From: Leuctra nigra
Taxonomy: Eukaryota; Arthropoda; Insecta; Plecoptera; Leuctridae
Reading direction: 5' to 3'
Assembly: GCA_934045905.1 (NCBI GenBank)
Contig: OW203764.1
Span: 35,009,629-35,073,628 of the forward strand
DNA length: 64,000 nucleotides
Positions within the stretch are counted from its first letter, which is position 1, and each line of letters starts with the position of its first letter. The notes below the pieces were generated by a model, which saw nothing but the letters and a program-made list of their open reading frames with translations, had not been told where the DNA came from and did not search any database. Shown piece by piece: positions 34,849 through 46,285 of this stretch. Position numbers and translations under genes: made by a program.

Positions 34849-37800
34849 CTATTTACCAATGCCAAGACTGATGCTGTAGGCACAAGCATTGCTATCGGAG
34901 TTAGCTGCAATGTACGTAGCATAGTCCTTAACCTTTGCAGCAGCAGATATGACAGGAATCTGAGCAGTTAGCTGAGCGTTGCTTGCAGCAGTAGCGCCAT
35001 TAGCATCAGGAGATGGAACCGGATAAGTGTAGAAGTACAGGTTAGTAATTGATGCGTAGTATTGGATCATGCCTGGATATGACAGGATCGCTGATGCGGA
35101 ATAAGGAGAGCTGTTAGGTCCAGCGATAATGATCAGGGTATCAGACATTCCTACAGTCGGTATGGTGTCAAGCATGGAGTTGGGGTAGTAGTAGCAAGAT
35201 CCGACACAGTTCCTAGTCGGGACATTCTGCGGGTAGTCACTGATGATGATAGTCTTGCCTGTAGCAAGAGGGCATAGAGTGGTAGTTGTAGGTGTGGTAG
35301 TTGTAGTAGTAGTAGGGGTAGTGGTGGTAGTAGTAGGGGTGGTGGTGGTGGTAGTAGGGGTAGTGGTGGTTGTAGTAGGAGTTGTGGTGGTGGTAGTAGG
35401 GGTGGTGGTGGTGGTAGTAGGGGTAGTGGTGGTTGTAGTAGGAGTTGTGGTGGTAGTAGTAGGGGTGGTGGTGGTGGTAGTAGGGGTGGTGGTGGTGGTA
35501 GTAGGGGTTGTTGTTGTTGTGGTGGTGGGGGTGGTCGTAGTGATTGCAACACTATTAAAGTAGGCACAAGCATTGCTACCGGAGTTAGCTGCAATGTACG
35601 TAGCATAGTCCTTAACCTGTGCAGAAGCAGCTATGCCAGGAATCTGAGCTGTTAGCTGAGCGTTGCTTGCAGCAGTAGCGCCATTAGTATCAGGCGATGG
35701 AACAGGGTACGTGTAGAACAAGAGGTTAGTAATTGATGCGTAGTATTGTATCATAGCTGAATATGCCAGGATTGCTGATGCGGAATAAGGAGAGCTGGAA
35801 GGTCCAGCGATTATGATCAGGGTATCAGACATTCCTACAGTCGGTATGGTGTCAAGCATGGAGTTGGGGTAGTAGTAGCAAGATCCGACACAGTTCCTAG
35901 TCGGGACATTCTGCGGGTAGTCACTGATGATGATAGTCTTGCCTGTAGCAAGAGGGCATAGAGTGGTAGTTGTTGGGGTGGTAGTAGTTGTAGTAGTAGG
36001 GGTAGTGGTGGTGGTAGTAGGTGTAGTGGTGGTAGTAGTAGTAGGGGTAGTGGTGGTGGTGGTAGGGGTGGTGGTGGTAGTAGTTGTAGGGGTGGTGGTG
36101 GTTGTAGTAGGGGTGGTGGTGGTAGTAGTAGGGGTGGTGGTGGTGGTGGGGGTCGTTGTTGTGATTGCAACATTATTGAAGTAGTTACAAATATTGCTAG
36201 TGGGGTTAGCTGCAATGTACGTAGCATAGTCCTTAACCTGTGCAGAAGGAGCAATGCCAGGAATCTGAGCAGTTAGCTGAGCGTTGCTGGTAACAGTAGC
36301 GCCATTAGCATCAGGAGAAGGAACCGGATGCGTGTAGAACAAGAGGTTAGTAATCGATGCGTAGTATTGGATGTAACTAGGATAAGACAAGAGGGCAGGA
36401 GCGGAATAGGGAGAGCTGTAAGGACCAGCCATAATGATCAGGGTATCGGCCTTGGTCAGACTTAGACCCGGTAAGCTATCAATATAAGAGTTGGGGTAGT
36501 AGTAGCAGGATCCCACGCAGTTCTGTGCCGGGCTACTGGCGGGATAGTCGCTGATGATGATAGTGCGGCCTGTAGCGAGAGTGCACTGAGCAGCAACAGT
36601 TGATCCTTGCAAGTAGATACATGCTGCAACAAAGCAGTGCATTGCTGAATGCTAGTATTTTTAAATGGTGAAAGGTGAAAAATTGCTATATCTAGTGGAG
36701 CGGTCGCTCCACCCAGCCAAGTCGTACCGTACACTCACACTCACTCAACATACCGTATATGCATAATAAACTGAGGAGCAGACCAACCACTTTTACTGTA
36801 AGCAACAACACGGCATTTTCGGCCTACTGGATCTTAAAATTAGAAAATCTCACATTGTTGCGATATATCTTAATTTCGAGCTATGGCCCACCCCACTACA
36901 TATACCAAATTAGGGAACAATATGTTATGCCGTTTGCGAGCTAGAGGGCCGTGAAAAACGTGAAATTACACCCCTTTTAAAACCTATCTTGATCTGATGA
37001 TGATGATGATATCAGGAAACACCGCAATCACCGCCACAGCCTAAACGGCTGAGCCGATCGATCTGAAATTTTCACCACATGTGCACTTTTGGCGTCTGAG
37101 GTGCCTTTTTATAAAACCAACAGGAAGCCGCCATTTTGAAACCGGAAGTGACGTATTATCTCGAAAACAGCTAGACCGTTAGGAATTAAACCAGCGCCAA
37201 ATGATTCAGACGGTCATCTATATGGAATATCAATAGTTAAAGTAGAGATGTACTATTACCGAAACCGGAAATGACGTCATGAAAATGAAGAACTAGATTT
37301 AAATGACCTCTTACTACAATAACTACATATTCAGAAGGCTTATAATGATACATAACATTTATAGAAATAAATTCTATGTGGCAGTAATTTTAGTCGCCAT
37401 TTTGAAAACCGGAAGTGATACCATATCTCGAAAACGGCTGGACTGATTGTAACGAAGCTTGCGCAATTCTTCATGGAATATCACTTTAAGCTTAGGTATA
37501 TTGAGCACCAAACACAATTTTTCGTATTAACCAATTCGGAAATGGCGTATTTTTTAAAAGTAATTGGTCATTGTTGCTCCGATGTGTGTTACAAGTTGTG
37601 TAAATAAACTAAAAAAATAAGTGATATCCCCATAAAAAACACTCCGTGTAAAAATACCCGCCAAGTCTCTTCAACTATAAAAAAATAGAAGAAATCTAAA
37701 AATTCAACACTGAAAAGAAGTGATATCAAAAAATGAGCCAAGTCAAAACTTAATTTTAAAAACCAAAATATACTTGGCGCATCGTTTTTAAGGGCATTAT

Positions 37801-40236
37801 AGGTATATTATATATATTTAGGTGCATTTAATTTTTGGCATATGCTTCTATACTATTTATATACACGATGCGCCAAGTATATTTTGGTTTTTAAAATTAA
37901 GTTTTGACTTGGCTCATTTTTTGATATCACTTCTTTTCAGTGTTGAATTTTTAGATTTCTTCTATTTTTTTATAGTTGAAGAGACTTGGCGGGTATTTTT
38001 ACACGGAGTGTTTTTTATGGGGTAGAGATATACTAGGAAAACGCTCAGTGTAACGCGTTGATGAGCGAGCACGGGAACGTGCAAATTCTCTAACCCGAAA
38101 AGCGTACACAACGCACAGAAAACATATACATCCATATTGAATTGAAATATGATATCAACTATATGATTGATTATGATATGAACTATATCAACTATGATAT
38201 CAAGATATGATATCAACTTAAAAAATATATGCTTTTTGAGCGAGCGTCTCCTTTTGGCTCTTTGGCACGGACCTCTGCTTTTTTTTCTGTTAATAGCCGA
38301 TACACAGGTCACAATGTTTCTTCGATCGAGCTTAAATTTTGCACACATGTAGAGACAACCTTTTCTGTTTGCAGACCTTAATTTTTTTAAATCCATTTAT
38401 TGGTTAAAATTTAAATAAACATCTCCTAATAGGTTGAAAAATGAAAATGGTCTTCGACAAATCTGATCAAACTCATATTTTGGCTCCTACAGGTCAGAGT
38501 TTTTCTTTGATCGAGCTGAAATTTTGCACACATGTAAAACCAACCTTCTCTGTTTGCATACCGTAATTTTTTGAAATCCATTCATTGGTTAAAATATAAA
38601 TAAATATCTCCTGATAGGCTGAAAAATGAAAACGGTCTTCGATAATTCTGATCAAACTCATATTTTGCATGATCATTAAGACCAATATTGTCTCTTATTT
38701 TACAAAAATTCATCCCAATTAGTTAAGAACGTATGAACGTATTGACATTTTTAATATCTGTCAGTAATGAAGTATCGAAATGAATGTTTTCCAGTGCCAA
38801 TTGAATTGATTCTGATTTGCTTTATGAACCAGGTGCTAAGATGCTATTTTAAAATTTCGATTAAAATCACTTTATTGATGGCTGTCCTTTTTAAAAAAGG
38901 TTGACCACTTGGATCCAGCGTACTATACAATCCCAGAAAAAAAGACAGCCAAGTCTCTTCAATTAAGAAAAAAATGAAGGAAATATACAATTCAGCGCTG
39001 AAAAGTATAATAATATCAAAAAATGTGCCAAGTTATAACAATTTAAAAAATCTAAAAAAATCTTAGCGCATCGTGTATAAATATAATATAGACTTCTACC
39101 TATATCTATAATGTACCATTGCCTATCTATGATACAAAAAAATCATTCGCAAAGTATTTTTTTGAAATACTTGGGGGGTTTTTCTTGAAAGAGGAGAAAA
39201 TAGCATAAGCGAATTGTAAAAATGGGTATTTATAAAAACGTGTTTTAAAAGATTACTGAATTTTACGTTTACGTTAAAATCGATATACTAATTGATTTGG
39301 TACTTTAAGGGGAAAGTATACCAGAAAAACACGGTTGCTTTGATTTTTTTTTGGTTTCAAAATATTTCTACATATTAACTTTTATTATTGAGTAAGAAAA
39401 ATAAAGAAATTGTCTCATTTGAAAGCCGAGGGAGCAAGGAAGTGAGATGGAACTATATACTTCCGTCTTTATAACCCCAATTTACCAAGAAACTACTTTA
39501 TTCATGTTTTAGATGTTCTAGTGTATACATTTTTTAATTTTAAAAATTTTATAATTTATAATTTATAGGTTATATCTTAATTTTAAGTAAACACAAGAAG
39601 TTCCATCTTACTGGGGTTTACGTGTACCATTTACTGATTTCAACAACAATAAAGAATACTTGAATATTTGAATCCATGTGAATATGTGAACATGTGAATA
39701 TAGTGAATATTCTACGTTATTAACTGAATGCAACTGTGCATTGAGTTGGATGTAGGTATATGTCATACTGGGGCCAGATTCAAAAAGATGTTTACTATTT
39801 ATATAACTTTTTTCGACGCGTTTTTACATTCTATTGTTAAAAAAAGCAATGTTATATATATCGCCGCCAGAAGATGAAGGAAGTAACTCCTTCGAAACGT
39901 CGCGAACGGCCCTTATCAGGGCCACCAGCACATTCATCGGAACAAACCGTCACCACTGCCTTATATATATTTTCATAACGGTCTTGAAGCAAATCAAGTC
40001 AGCACATTTTAGCTTTCTATTTTATACATTAAATAAAACAGGGTTTTCATTAACTTATTCCTCCTTGAATACGCAACATGAAATTGGTCTAAAGCTAACT
40101 AATGCTAAAAACATCAAACTAAAAACTCAACAACAAACATCTAAACTGCGAGCAAGTGTTACCTTATATCACATTGTGATTACATAGTTTCATACTTACC
40201 AACTAACAGAGTGACGGAGACAATAAACGACGTCAT
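34849..40236 (-). CDS. Mucin-like secreted protein with three copies of an unrecognised Cys domain and Thr/Pro linkers
   Basis: Preferred model: exon 1 at 40200-40236 (MTSFIVSVTLLV, phase 1, GTAAGT donor) and exon 2 at 34849-36623, giving about 603 residues. The acceptor CTGCTTTGTTGCAG fits in phase and the join makes a good signal peptide ending near STVAAQ. Exon 2 is open on its own to an ATG at 36642, so a single-exon form starting MHCFVAACIYLQG is the alternative. The mature protein has domain 1 (about 26-166), a TTTTTP linker, domain 2 (about 234-372), a second longer linker, and domain 3 (about 471-603). Each domain reads C.LATG.TIIISDYP...NCVGSCYYYPN...DTLII.AGP.SSPYS...IQYYASITNL.FYT.PVPSPD.NGA...VKDYATYIAAN, with four cysteines in domains 1 and 2. 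Thr-rich linkers suggest heavy O-glycosylation, as in peritrophic or salivary mucins. I do not recognise the domain and assign no function. Confidence 0.7.
35280..35540 (-). repeat. Thr/Pro-coding linker minisatellite, long copy, between domains 2 and 3
   Basis: A trinucleotide-based repeat, (GTGGTGGTAGTAGGG)-like on the plus strand, encodes runs of TTTTTP. It is in frame with the mucin-like gene and is longer than its sister linker at 35960-36165. The length difference shows the array is unstable, so repeat number probably varies between alleles. Confidence 0.85.
35960..36165 (-). repeat. Thr/Pro-coding linker minisatellite, short copy, between domains 1 and 2
   Basis: Same repeat type as the linker at 35280-35540. 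It encodes TTTTTP units between domains 1 and 2. The domains on both sides remain in frame, as expected for a coding minisatellite under selection. Confidence 0.85.
36690..38022. mobile_element. E2 repeat, copy 2
   Basis: Same start palindrome (36693-36710), same CGGCCTACTGGATCTTA segment, two CCGGAAGTGA modules (37130 and 37395), and the terminal foldback hairpin. It lies just upstream of the mucin-like gene's second exon. Confidence 0.65.
37625..38022. repeat. Foldback hairpin of E2 copy 2
   Basis: Arms of about 165 bp and a loop of about 65 bp. Markers differ from copy 1 but stay paired within the copy: CACTCCGTG with CACGGAGTG, and CCCGCCAAG with CTTGGCGGG. A lone left-arm relative lies at about 38935-39085. 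Confidence 0.85.
38033..38890. mobile_element. Two E1 fragments in opposite orientation
   Basis: A CTAG end at 38033 abuts the E2 hairpin. A reverse copy starts at 38237 (TGAGCGAGCGTCTCC) and fades near 38890 without its CTAG end. Part of the body (GGTCAGAGTTTTTCTTTGATC onward, 38492-38680) is duplicated relative to 38300-38470. Confidence 0.55.
38935..40130. other. Mucin-like gene intron 1, distal part
   Basis: An E2 hairpin left-arm relic at 38935-39085; the rest is AT-rich. 39869-39935 encodes a PPEDEGSNSFETS-like piece common in decayed retroelements; too short to classify. Confidence 0.4.
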
Positions 40237-40640
40237 GTTGCTGAAGAATTAGATGCAGCGAACAATAATTAAAGTCAGCTTATTCTTGCCCACCACTGTT
40301 AATTATACTGTCTATCAAGCAATAAGAAGTTGCAATTACTATCCAGAAATTAGTTATGATTATTCTTGAAATTGTGAAAATATATCAACAATATGAAATG
40401 TATTTCTATAATTTTTTGAATGTTAATTTACGTCAAAGCGTTGTCCGTGAATTTGTTTCATTGAAAACAAAGAGGCAGATTTCTTGATTCATTTTCCTTT
40501 TATAGTACCTACCCCTGTGATAAAATGTGATTATTTAGCATATTATGGCAATGCTATCTATTACGACGATAAGATTATTATATTTAATGTGGCCATTTGC
40601 ATATCAGTTAACCATAAACAATAACCTAACCACCTTGAAA
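40237..40640 (-). promoter_or_regulatory. Promoter of the mucin-like gene, paralogous to the lipase 2 promoter
   Basis: TATAATTA (40300-40307, minus strand) lies about 65 bp upstream of the ATG at 40234-40236. The leader ends in ATTCTTCAGCA before the ATG, almost as in lipase 2. Further upstream, 40536-40590 repeats the lipase 2 block (GGCAATGCTATCT, then CGACGATAAGATTATTATAT), including GATAAG at 40568-40573. The 3' side of the similarity includes the first exon and its donor. Confidence 0.6.
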
Positions 40641-40857
40641 GAAATAGATAAGCGAGCGGCCAAACCTAAAATACCTCGAAGGCAGTGACAGCAAAATGCT
40701 AACATTTTCACTTGGAATGGTCAGTTTAGCAAATACTTCTCCCGCATCCAGAAGTTAAGACACTTCTGTTGGAACTTGTCTACCTACGCAGAAAAGAACT
40801 TCCAAAATAACTTTGAAGATGATTTTACTTCCTTGCACCTAAATATTCTCAAATCAC

Positions 40858-41060
40858 CTCCAACAGGTGTTTAGAACCCGAAAATTACTAAATTTTCGGG
40901 TTCTAAACACCTGTTGGACAAAATAAAACTAATAACTTATTCCAAACTATGACATTATTTTCATTGAACTGTTCTGAATTCACGTCCATAACCCTATTTT
41001 GTTAACAATTACACTGGAAAAAGATGTTGATAAAAATCGATTAAAAAACTCTTCAAGGTC
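40858..41060. mobile_element. E3 element, right half with central hairpin
   Basis: It contains the central hairpin CCAACAGGTGTTTAGAACCCG and its inverse (40861-40921), then the right arm (ATTTTCATTGAACTGTTCTGA, ATTTTGTTAACAATTAC, ATCGATTAAAAAACTCTTC). The left arm is missing. Confidence 0.65.
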
Positions 41061-41082
41061 AAACTCACTATACCCAACCGTC

Positions 41083-41356
41083 TTAAATTGACCATGGGGA
41101 ACTCGAATATGACATCAAAATTCTCGATTTGTACACCGATCACTTGTTGCGGCCATTTTTACCTGGTTTGATAGATTATTTACACATTCTTAAAAATATT
41201 TTAAAATGGCCGCAACAAGTGATCGGTTTGATACCTGGTTTGATAGATTATTTACAAATTCTTAAAAATATTTTAAAATGGCCGCAACAAGTGATCGGTA
41301 TATGCAAATCGAGAATTTTGATATCATGTTCGAGTTCCCCATGGTCAATTTAATGT
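41083..41356. repeat. Palindromic element with internal tandem duplication
   Basis: TTAAATTGACCATGGGGAAC (41083) and its inverse near 41335-41355 bound arms of about 80 bp that read through AATTCTCGATTTG and CCGATCACTTGTTGCGGCC. The middle holds two copies of a unit of about 72 bp (ACCTGGTTTGATAGATTATTT). Confidence 0.75.
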
Positions 41357-41394
41357 AAAAGATGGTGTCGCATGCCATTTTGTGGACATAATTT

Positions 41395-41925
41395 GTCCAT
41401 GAAACCCTGCCATTTGAGAAGAACCCCAGTTCCCAGTCCCAGAACCCCAGTGGACGTCCCCAGGACAGACTACTTACTTAGTAGGACATCCCCAGTCCGT
41501 CCTAAACTCGGCCTAAAATGGTCCCCAGGAGCGTCCTAAATGGCGCAAGTTATTCGATCCCAGGTACGTCCTAAATTAGGCGGACCTTCCTAAAAAAGGA
41601 CGATACTGCCTTATTTAGGATATCCATTGTCATTCTTTAGGACGTAATTTCCCAGTTTAGGTAGATGCTTTTCCTAAATTAGGATGAAAATTACTAATTT
41701 AATATATCAATTTTTGTATAATATTATAGAATGATATTTCCAAAGGTAGATAATTTTCCCCTATTGGGATGAAATTGCCATATTTAATAGACAGTTGCAC
41801 AGACACCAATTCGCATTCTTCATATTCATTATTCATTCATTCAATCATCTGTTTGCATCCAAAATATATGGCTCCGACTCCAAGTGACAACAGTTAGACC
41901 AGTACAAAAGAAGAAATACAAATTT
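41395..41925. other. Degenerate TAGGAC/GTCCTAAA repeats
   Basis: 41430-41720 repeats GTCCTAAA, TTAGGA and CCCCAGG motifs irregularly on both strands. No exon recognised. Confidence 0.45.
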
Positions 41926-41933
41926 GTCCTATC

Positions 41934-44484
41934 CAGGCGCGTAGGAAGGGGGGGGGGGGAGTGAAGGTCAATGACCCCCCCACTTTTCATCTTGACACCC
42001 CCAGATATCATCCCCCAGATATACAAAAAATTTGATTGAGAGATCCAAAAATGCACAGATTTGCTCCATTTTGAGGTTGAATTCTTAAAATTTTCCCAAG
42101 TTTTGCAAAACTAATTGAACAGAGGTATTTCCAACCAATGAGACAATAATTCATTTGTCTTACTTGATCATCCTCATGAATAAAAAGTAATATTAACCAC
42201 GTAAATATGATACCAAAACACATACAGATTTGTCTTATTGCTTATTGCTGTTGCTTATTGCAACCTTGTTCATAGGAATTCCAAAATCGATTCATAATCG
42301 ACTCTCTTTTACTACAAATTCAAAAAATTCCCTGCGGGGGCCATTGGGGATTTTATCAAATAAAATTATGAACAGATTATAATGCATTGTGTCAACAGTT
42401 TTTTCAAAAATATTGCATATCACACATTTTAATTTTTTTTAAAGCCAAAAATGCTTCAAATTTGATTCTTTTGTATCAAAAACTTAAAAAGTTCCCAGCG
42501 GGGCCATAAGGGATTTTACTAGGAAAACGCTCTGTGTAACGCGTTGAATGAGCGAGCACGACACGTGCGCAAAAATTAACCGAATATGCGTTCGTTAACA
42601 CACAGAAAACATTATTTTAAGTCAAACTGAAAGCAAACTACGATCCACTGAATCAATATAAAACAATGTGTCATTGTATGACCACCATTAATGTGTAATC
42701 CGAGATATACCTAACCTTCAAGGAAATGTCAGGCTAGACAGAAGCTCAGAAACGGAATAAATCCAACGTTTCCAAGAAGAAAATAATTTGAAATAATCAA
42801 TCCCCTGGACAAAAACTGTAGATACCTAATATCTATGCTTTAAAAGCGATTCAATTTTACTAATACCTTCACAAAGTACACCAAATTGCCAAAATTATCA
42901 ACGAAAAAAAGCACAATGCAGGAGAGATTTGGAATGACGTGTGAACGCTAGAAGAGAACAAACGCCACTCGATGATATTATTGAAATGTGAGCTTATGTT
43001 TCTAATCCCTCCTGGATGCAAAATCAGCCAAGTAGAAACACGGGAGGCACGGCCATCAGAACTACGAATTGACGAAAAGACAATCAAGGTCCTTAAAAAC
43101 TCGAAATGATTTGTTGGAAACTATGATCCAAATTGAATTATTCAAATTTGATCAACTCAATACACATAAAAATATCTGCTTTTCACTAAAAAAGTGTACA
43201 TACCATCAAAACACTCTTGTACCTAAAGCAAATCAGATTCAGTTGCATTGGAAAGACATTCATTTTCAATGTTTCATTTCTGACAGCTATAGGCACCGAG
43301 AGTTCGCCACGAGTGAGAGAAATTAGCAACTTTTGTGGGAAGATCGTCAACTGTTTTATTTCTCATTGGCCGTGACCTAGCAACCGATCAGATGTCAACA
43401 AATGTACTCAAAATATTTCGGAATCAAACTAAGTCGCGCAAATTAATATTGTGATCAGATTCAGTGAAATTGTGAACACTTTATTATTAATATTTTGTAG
43501 GCGAATAAACATTAGATAAACATGTGTAAATTTTAAGAATTGATAATGCGTAATATGTGCAGCAACATAACATATAACTGCAGCGACTTGGACGCCTTGC
43601 CAAAAGGTAAGCTTCCTTCCCACAGATTAGGTGGCTCTGTCTGTACTTTTTACAGTGCCATCTGTTGTCTAAACACGCTGCCTATTAAAAATGTCAATAA
43701 GTGCATACTTTCTTGACAGATTCGGCTGAAAATTGGTAAAATAAGTGACATTGTTGGTCTTACTGACCATGCTAAATATGAGTTTGATCACATTTCTCGA
43801 AGACCATTTTCATTTTTTAGGCTATCAGGAGATACTTATTTTAACAATGAACCAATGGATGGATTTCAAAAAAAAATTGGGTCTGCAAACAGAGAAGGTT
43901 GTCTTTACATGTGTGCAAAATTTCAGGTCGATCGGTGAAGCGGTGCGACTTCTATTGCTTCCTTTAGCATACAAAAACAAAAACAAAAAAAAAAACAAAA
44001 AAAAAACAGAGGTCCGTGCTAAAAGAGCCAAATGGAGTCGCTCGCTTCGCTCGCTCAATAAAAAATTTACAGAATATAATGCATTTTGTCTAAAATTTTC
44101 CGAAGAATATTGCATATCACACATTTTAAATTTCTTTGAAAATGATGCCAAAATAGCTTCAAATTCGATTCTTTTGTATCAAAAACACAACAAATTCCCT
44201 GCGGGGCCAATAAGGATTAAGCATGTAGTTACAGATTTTTGCATATCACACATTGTACATTTCTTTCATAAGAATGCTAAAATAGCTTCAAATTCGATTC
44301 ATTTGTATCAAAAATTCAAAAAAGGCCATGCGGGGAAAACTGGGGGGCGAGCCCCCCAGACCTCTTTGTATTGGCGAACTACTTTTTCCTCACATTCATC
44401 GATCCCCGATCGATGTCCCACTCGATCGATGTATCACTCAAAATTGAGTGATCCCCCACTCAAAATAAAGTTCCTACGCGCCTG
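41934..44484. mobile_element. hAT-like element interrupted by an E1 copy
   Basis: Inverted ends CAGGCGCGTAGGAA are flanked by perfect GTCCTATC duplications (41926-41933 and 44485-44492). An E1 copy (42519-44057) was inserted later. The interior has several copies of a CCCTGCGGGG-containing segment (42310-42510 and 44190-44330). Confidence 0.88.
42519..44057 (-). mobile_element. E1 Helitron-like repeat inside the 41934-44484 hAT element
   Basis: CTAG end at 42519, CGCTCGCTTCGCTCGCTCA end at 44057. Joining the host text on each side (GATTTTA / TAAAAAATTT) resembles the related stretch at 42353, with no duplicated target. It carries extra material at 42700-43680. Confidence 0.65.
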
Positions 44485-44492
44485 GTCCTATC

Positions 44493-45470
44493 ATCCAAGA
44501 GGACATGTCTCTTTTTGTTATAATATTTTATAATACTTGGCAGATTTTGGAAATATTATAACTTTCTTAAAAACAAATGATAAACCTTTACAACTGCAGG
44601 AGACTTACACGCTCACTTGAATAGAGTATGTTGAAGGTACATTTAAATTACGACCCATGTTAAACATAGGAGGCTTGTACGAACGCACTGTACAAATAAA
44701 GTGGGAGGAAACTTAAATGGTCCCTTAAAGTGAGCGTGTAGAAGGGGTATTAGCCCTATAATATTGTGTAGTTAAGTGGGACTTTTTCTGTAGGACACAT
44801 TCAGCTATTTTGAAAAGTCTAACAATGGGGCTTGTTGGCACATTTAAATTACAGATTTGATAGGTGTCCGGTTGTAAATATCGTAAATAAATACCACTTT
44901 TTTCAAAAACGTGTTTTTTATATCAAAAATTATTTAAAAAATCGCTTTATAAGAGAGAAATTTTTCAAGTCCCAGGTGTGTTCAGAAAATAAGAAACCAG
45001 CAAAATCTTACAGGGGTTAATTTTTTTGTGTGTGGAATGTGTGAAATAATAAAAAAATATCGCAACCCTGCTTCCAACTATTGTCGGGTCAGGGGGTGGG
45101 ATGATCCCACCAATGTTCTAGAGCACTTGTGTTCTCAGAGCCGACTTGCCAAGTCCGACACTCCACACTTCTTCAATCTCTTCTTCCACTTCTTCAGCCT
45201 CCTCTCGTTCCACCAGTTCCCTCCATCTCTCTGACTTCTCTGTTGTCATACTTTTAAAAAATTGCAACAGTGTAAGGGAGAAGGGGGATGCTAGTAATTA
45301 AATAGTCTATGATGTCCATTGCCTAAGTCCGATAGATGAATATTTGAAATGCGAATATGGTGTTTGGAAATTGCATATTCACCTGTATGCAGTTTATACT
45401 GAATGGCAATATGGGGGGGGGGGGACTGTATGAGCCCAGTCTGCTTTAATATTTGAATTAATTAATATTA
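44493..45470. other. Non-coding stretch
   Basis: Nothing recognised. Poly-G at 45414-45424. Confidence 0.4.
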
Positions 45471-46285
45471 AACTAGGAAAACGCTCAGTGAAATGCGTTG
45501 ATGAGCCAGCACAGAACATGCAACATCCCCAGATACGATACACAACTTGGCACAAGACGATTTTCTCTGCAACTTTCCAATCTCCATATAAATACTCTGG
45601 ATGAATAACAGATCCATTGTGTCGTGACTTACCTACGTACATACTTTTTCCAGAAATCACTTTTGACAATTCATACTTAACTCATAAAATGACAATTAAT
45701 ACTGGACTGATTGCGCTTACAATGTGTAAAATTTTAGATAATGTTGGTCTTGTTGCAAAATTTGAACTTAACCGGAACATTTTGATTGTCAACCAATCAG
45801 AAGATATTATTTAAACTTATAAACCAATTGGAGGATTTGGCCTACTTACTGCATCCGATTTGATATGCGCTAGCTCAAAAATGCTTTAATTTTACTGTAA
45901 ATTGTGGACTGCTTGGCTGCTCTACAGGTCTTCGAGCAGAAGCAAGAAGGCAGGGATGAAAATTTAGTATAAATTTGTCAAATATTTCAAGATTATGGAA
46001 TAAAATGTTCTTAAAATGACAAAAACTTTTGAAAATAACAACGGATTAGACTGAAAATTGGCAAAAATACCTACAATGTTGGTACCAATGGCCACTTAAA
46101 GTTTTAAGTTGATCGGTCAATCGGTTCTAGTTTAAATTTCAAAAATCACAGGAAAGATGGTGTTAAATTTTAACCAATGGGAGGATTTGGCTGAAAGTCT
46201 GTACGATTAGGGAGAATGTTGGTTGTAATGACTTGTCAAAGTTTCAAATTAATCGAAAGATATTTTTTTAAATTTGAACCAATCA

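Noticed and set aside
43745..44533. 262-codon plus-strand frame
   Set aside because: It runs through an E1 copy, its GCTCGCTTCGCTCGCTC end and hAT sequence, with a KNKNKKKNKK run from an A-rich tract; repeat-derived.
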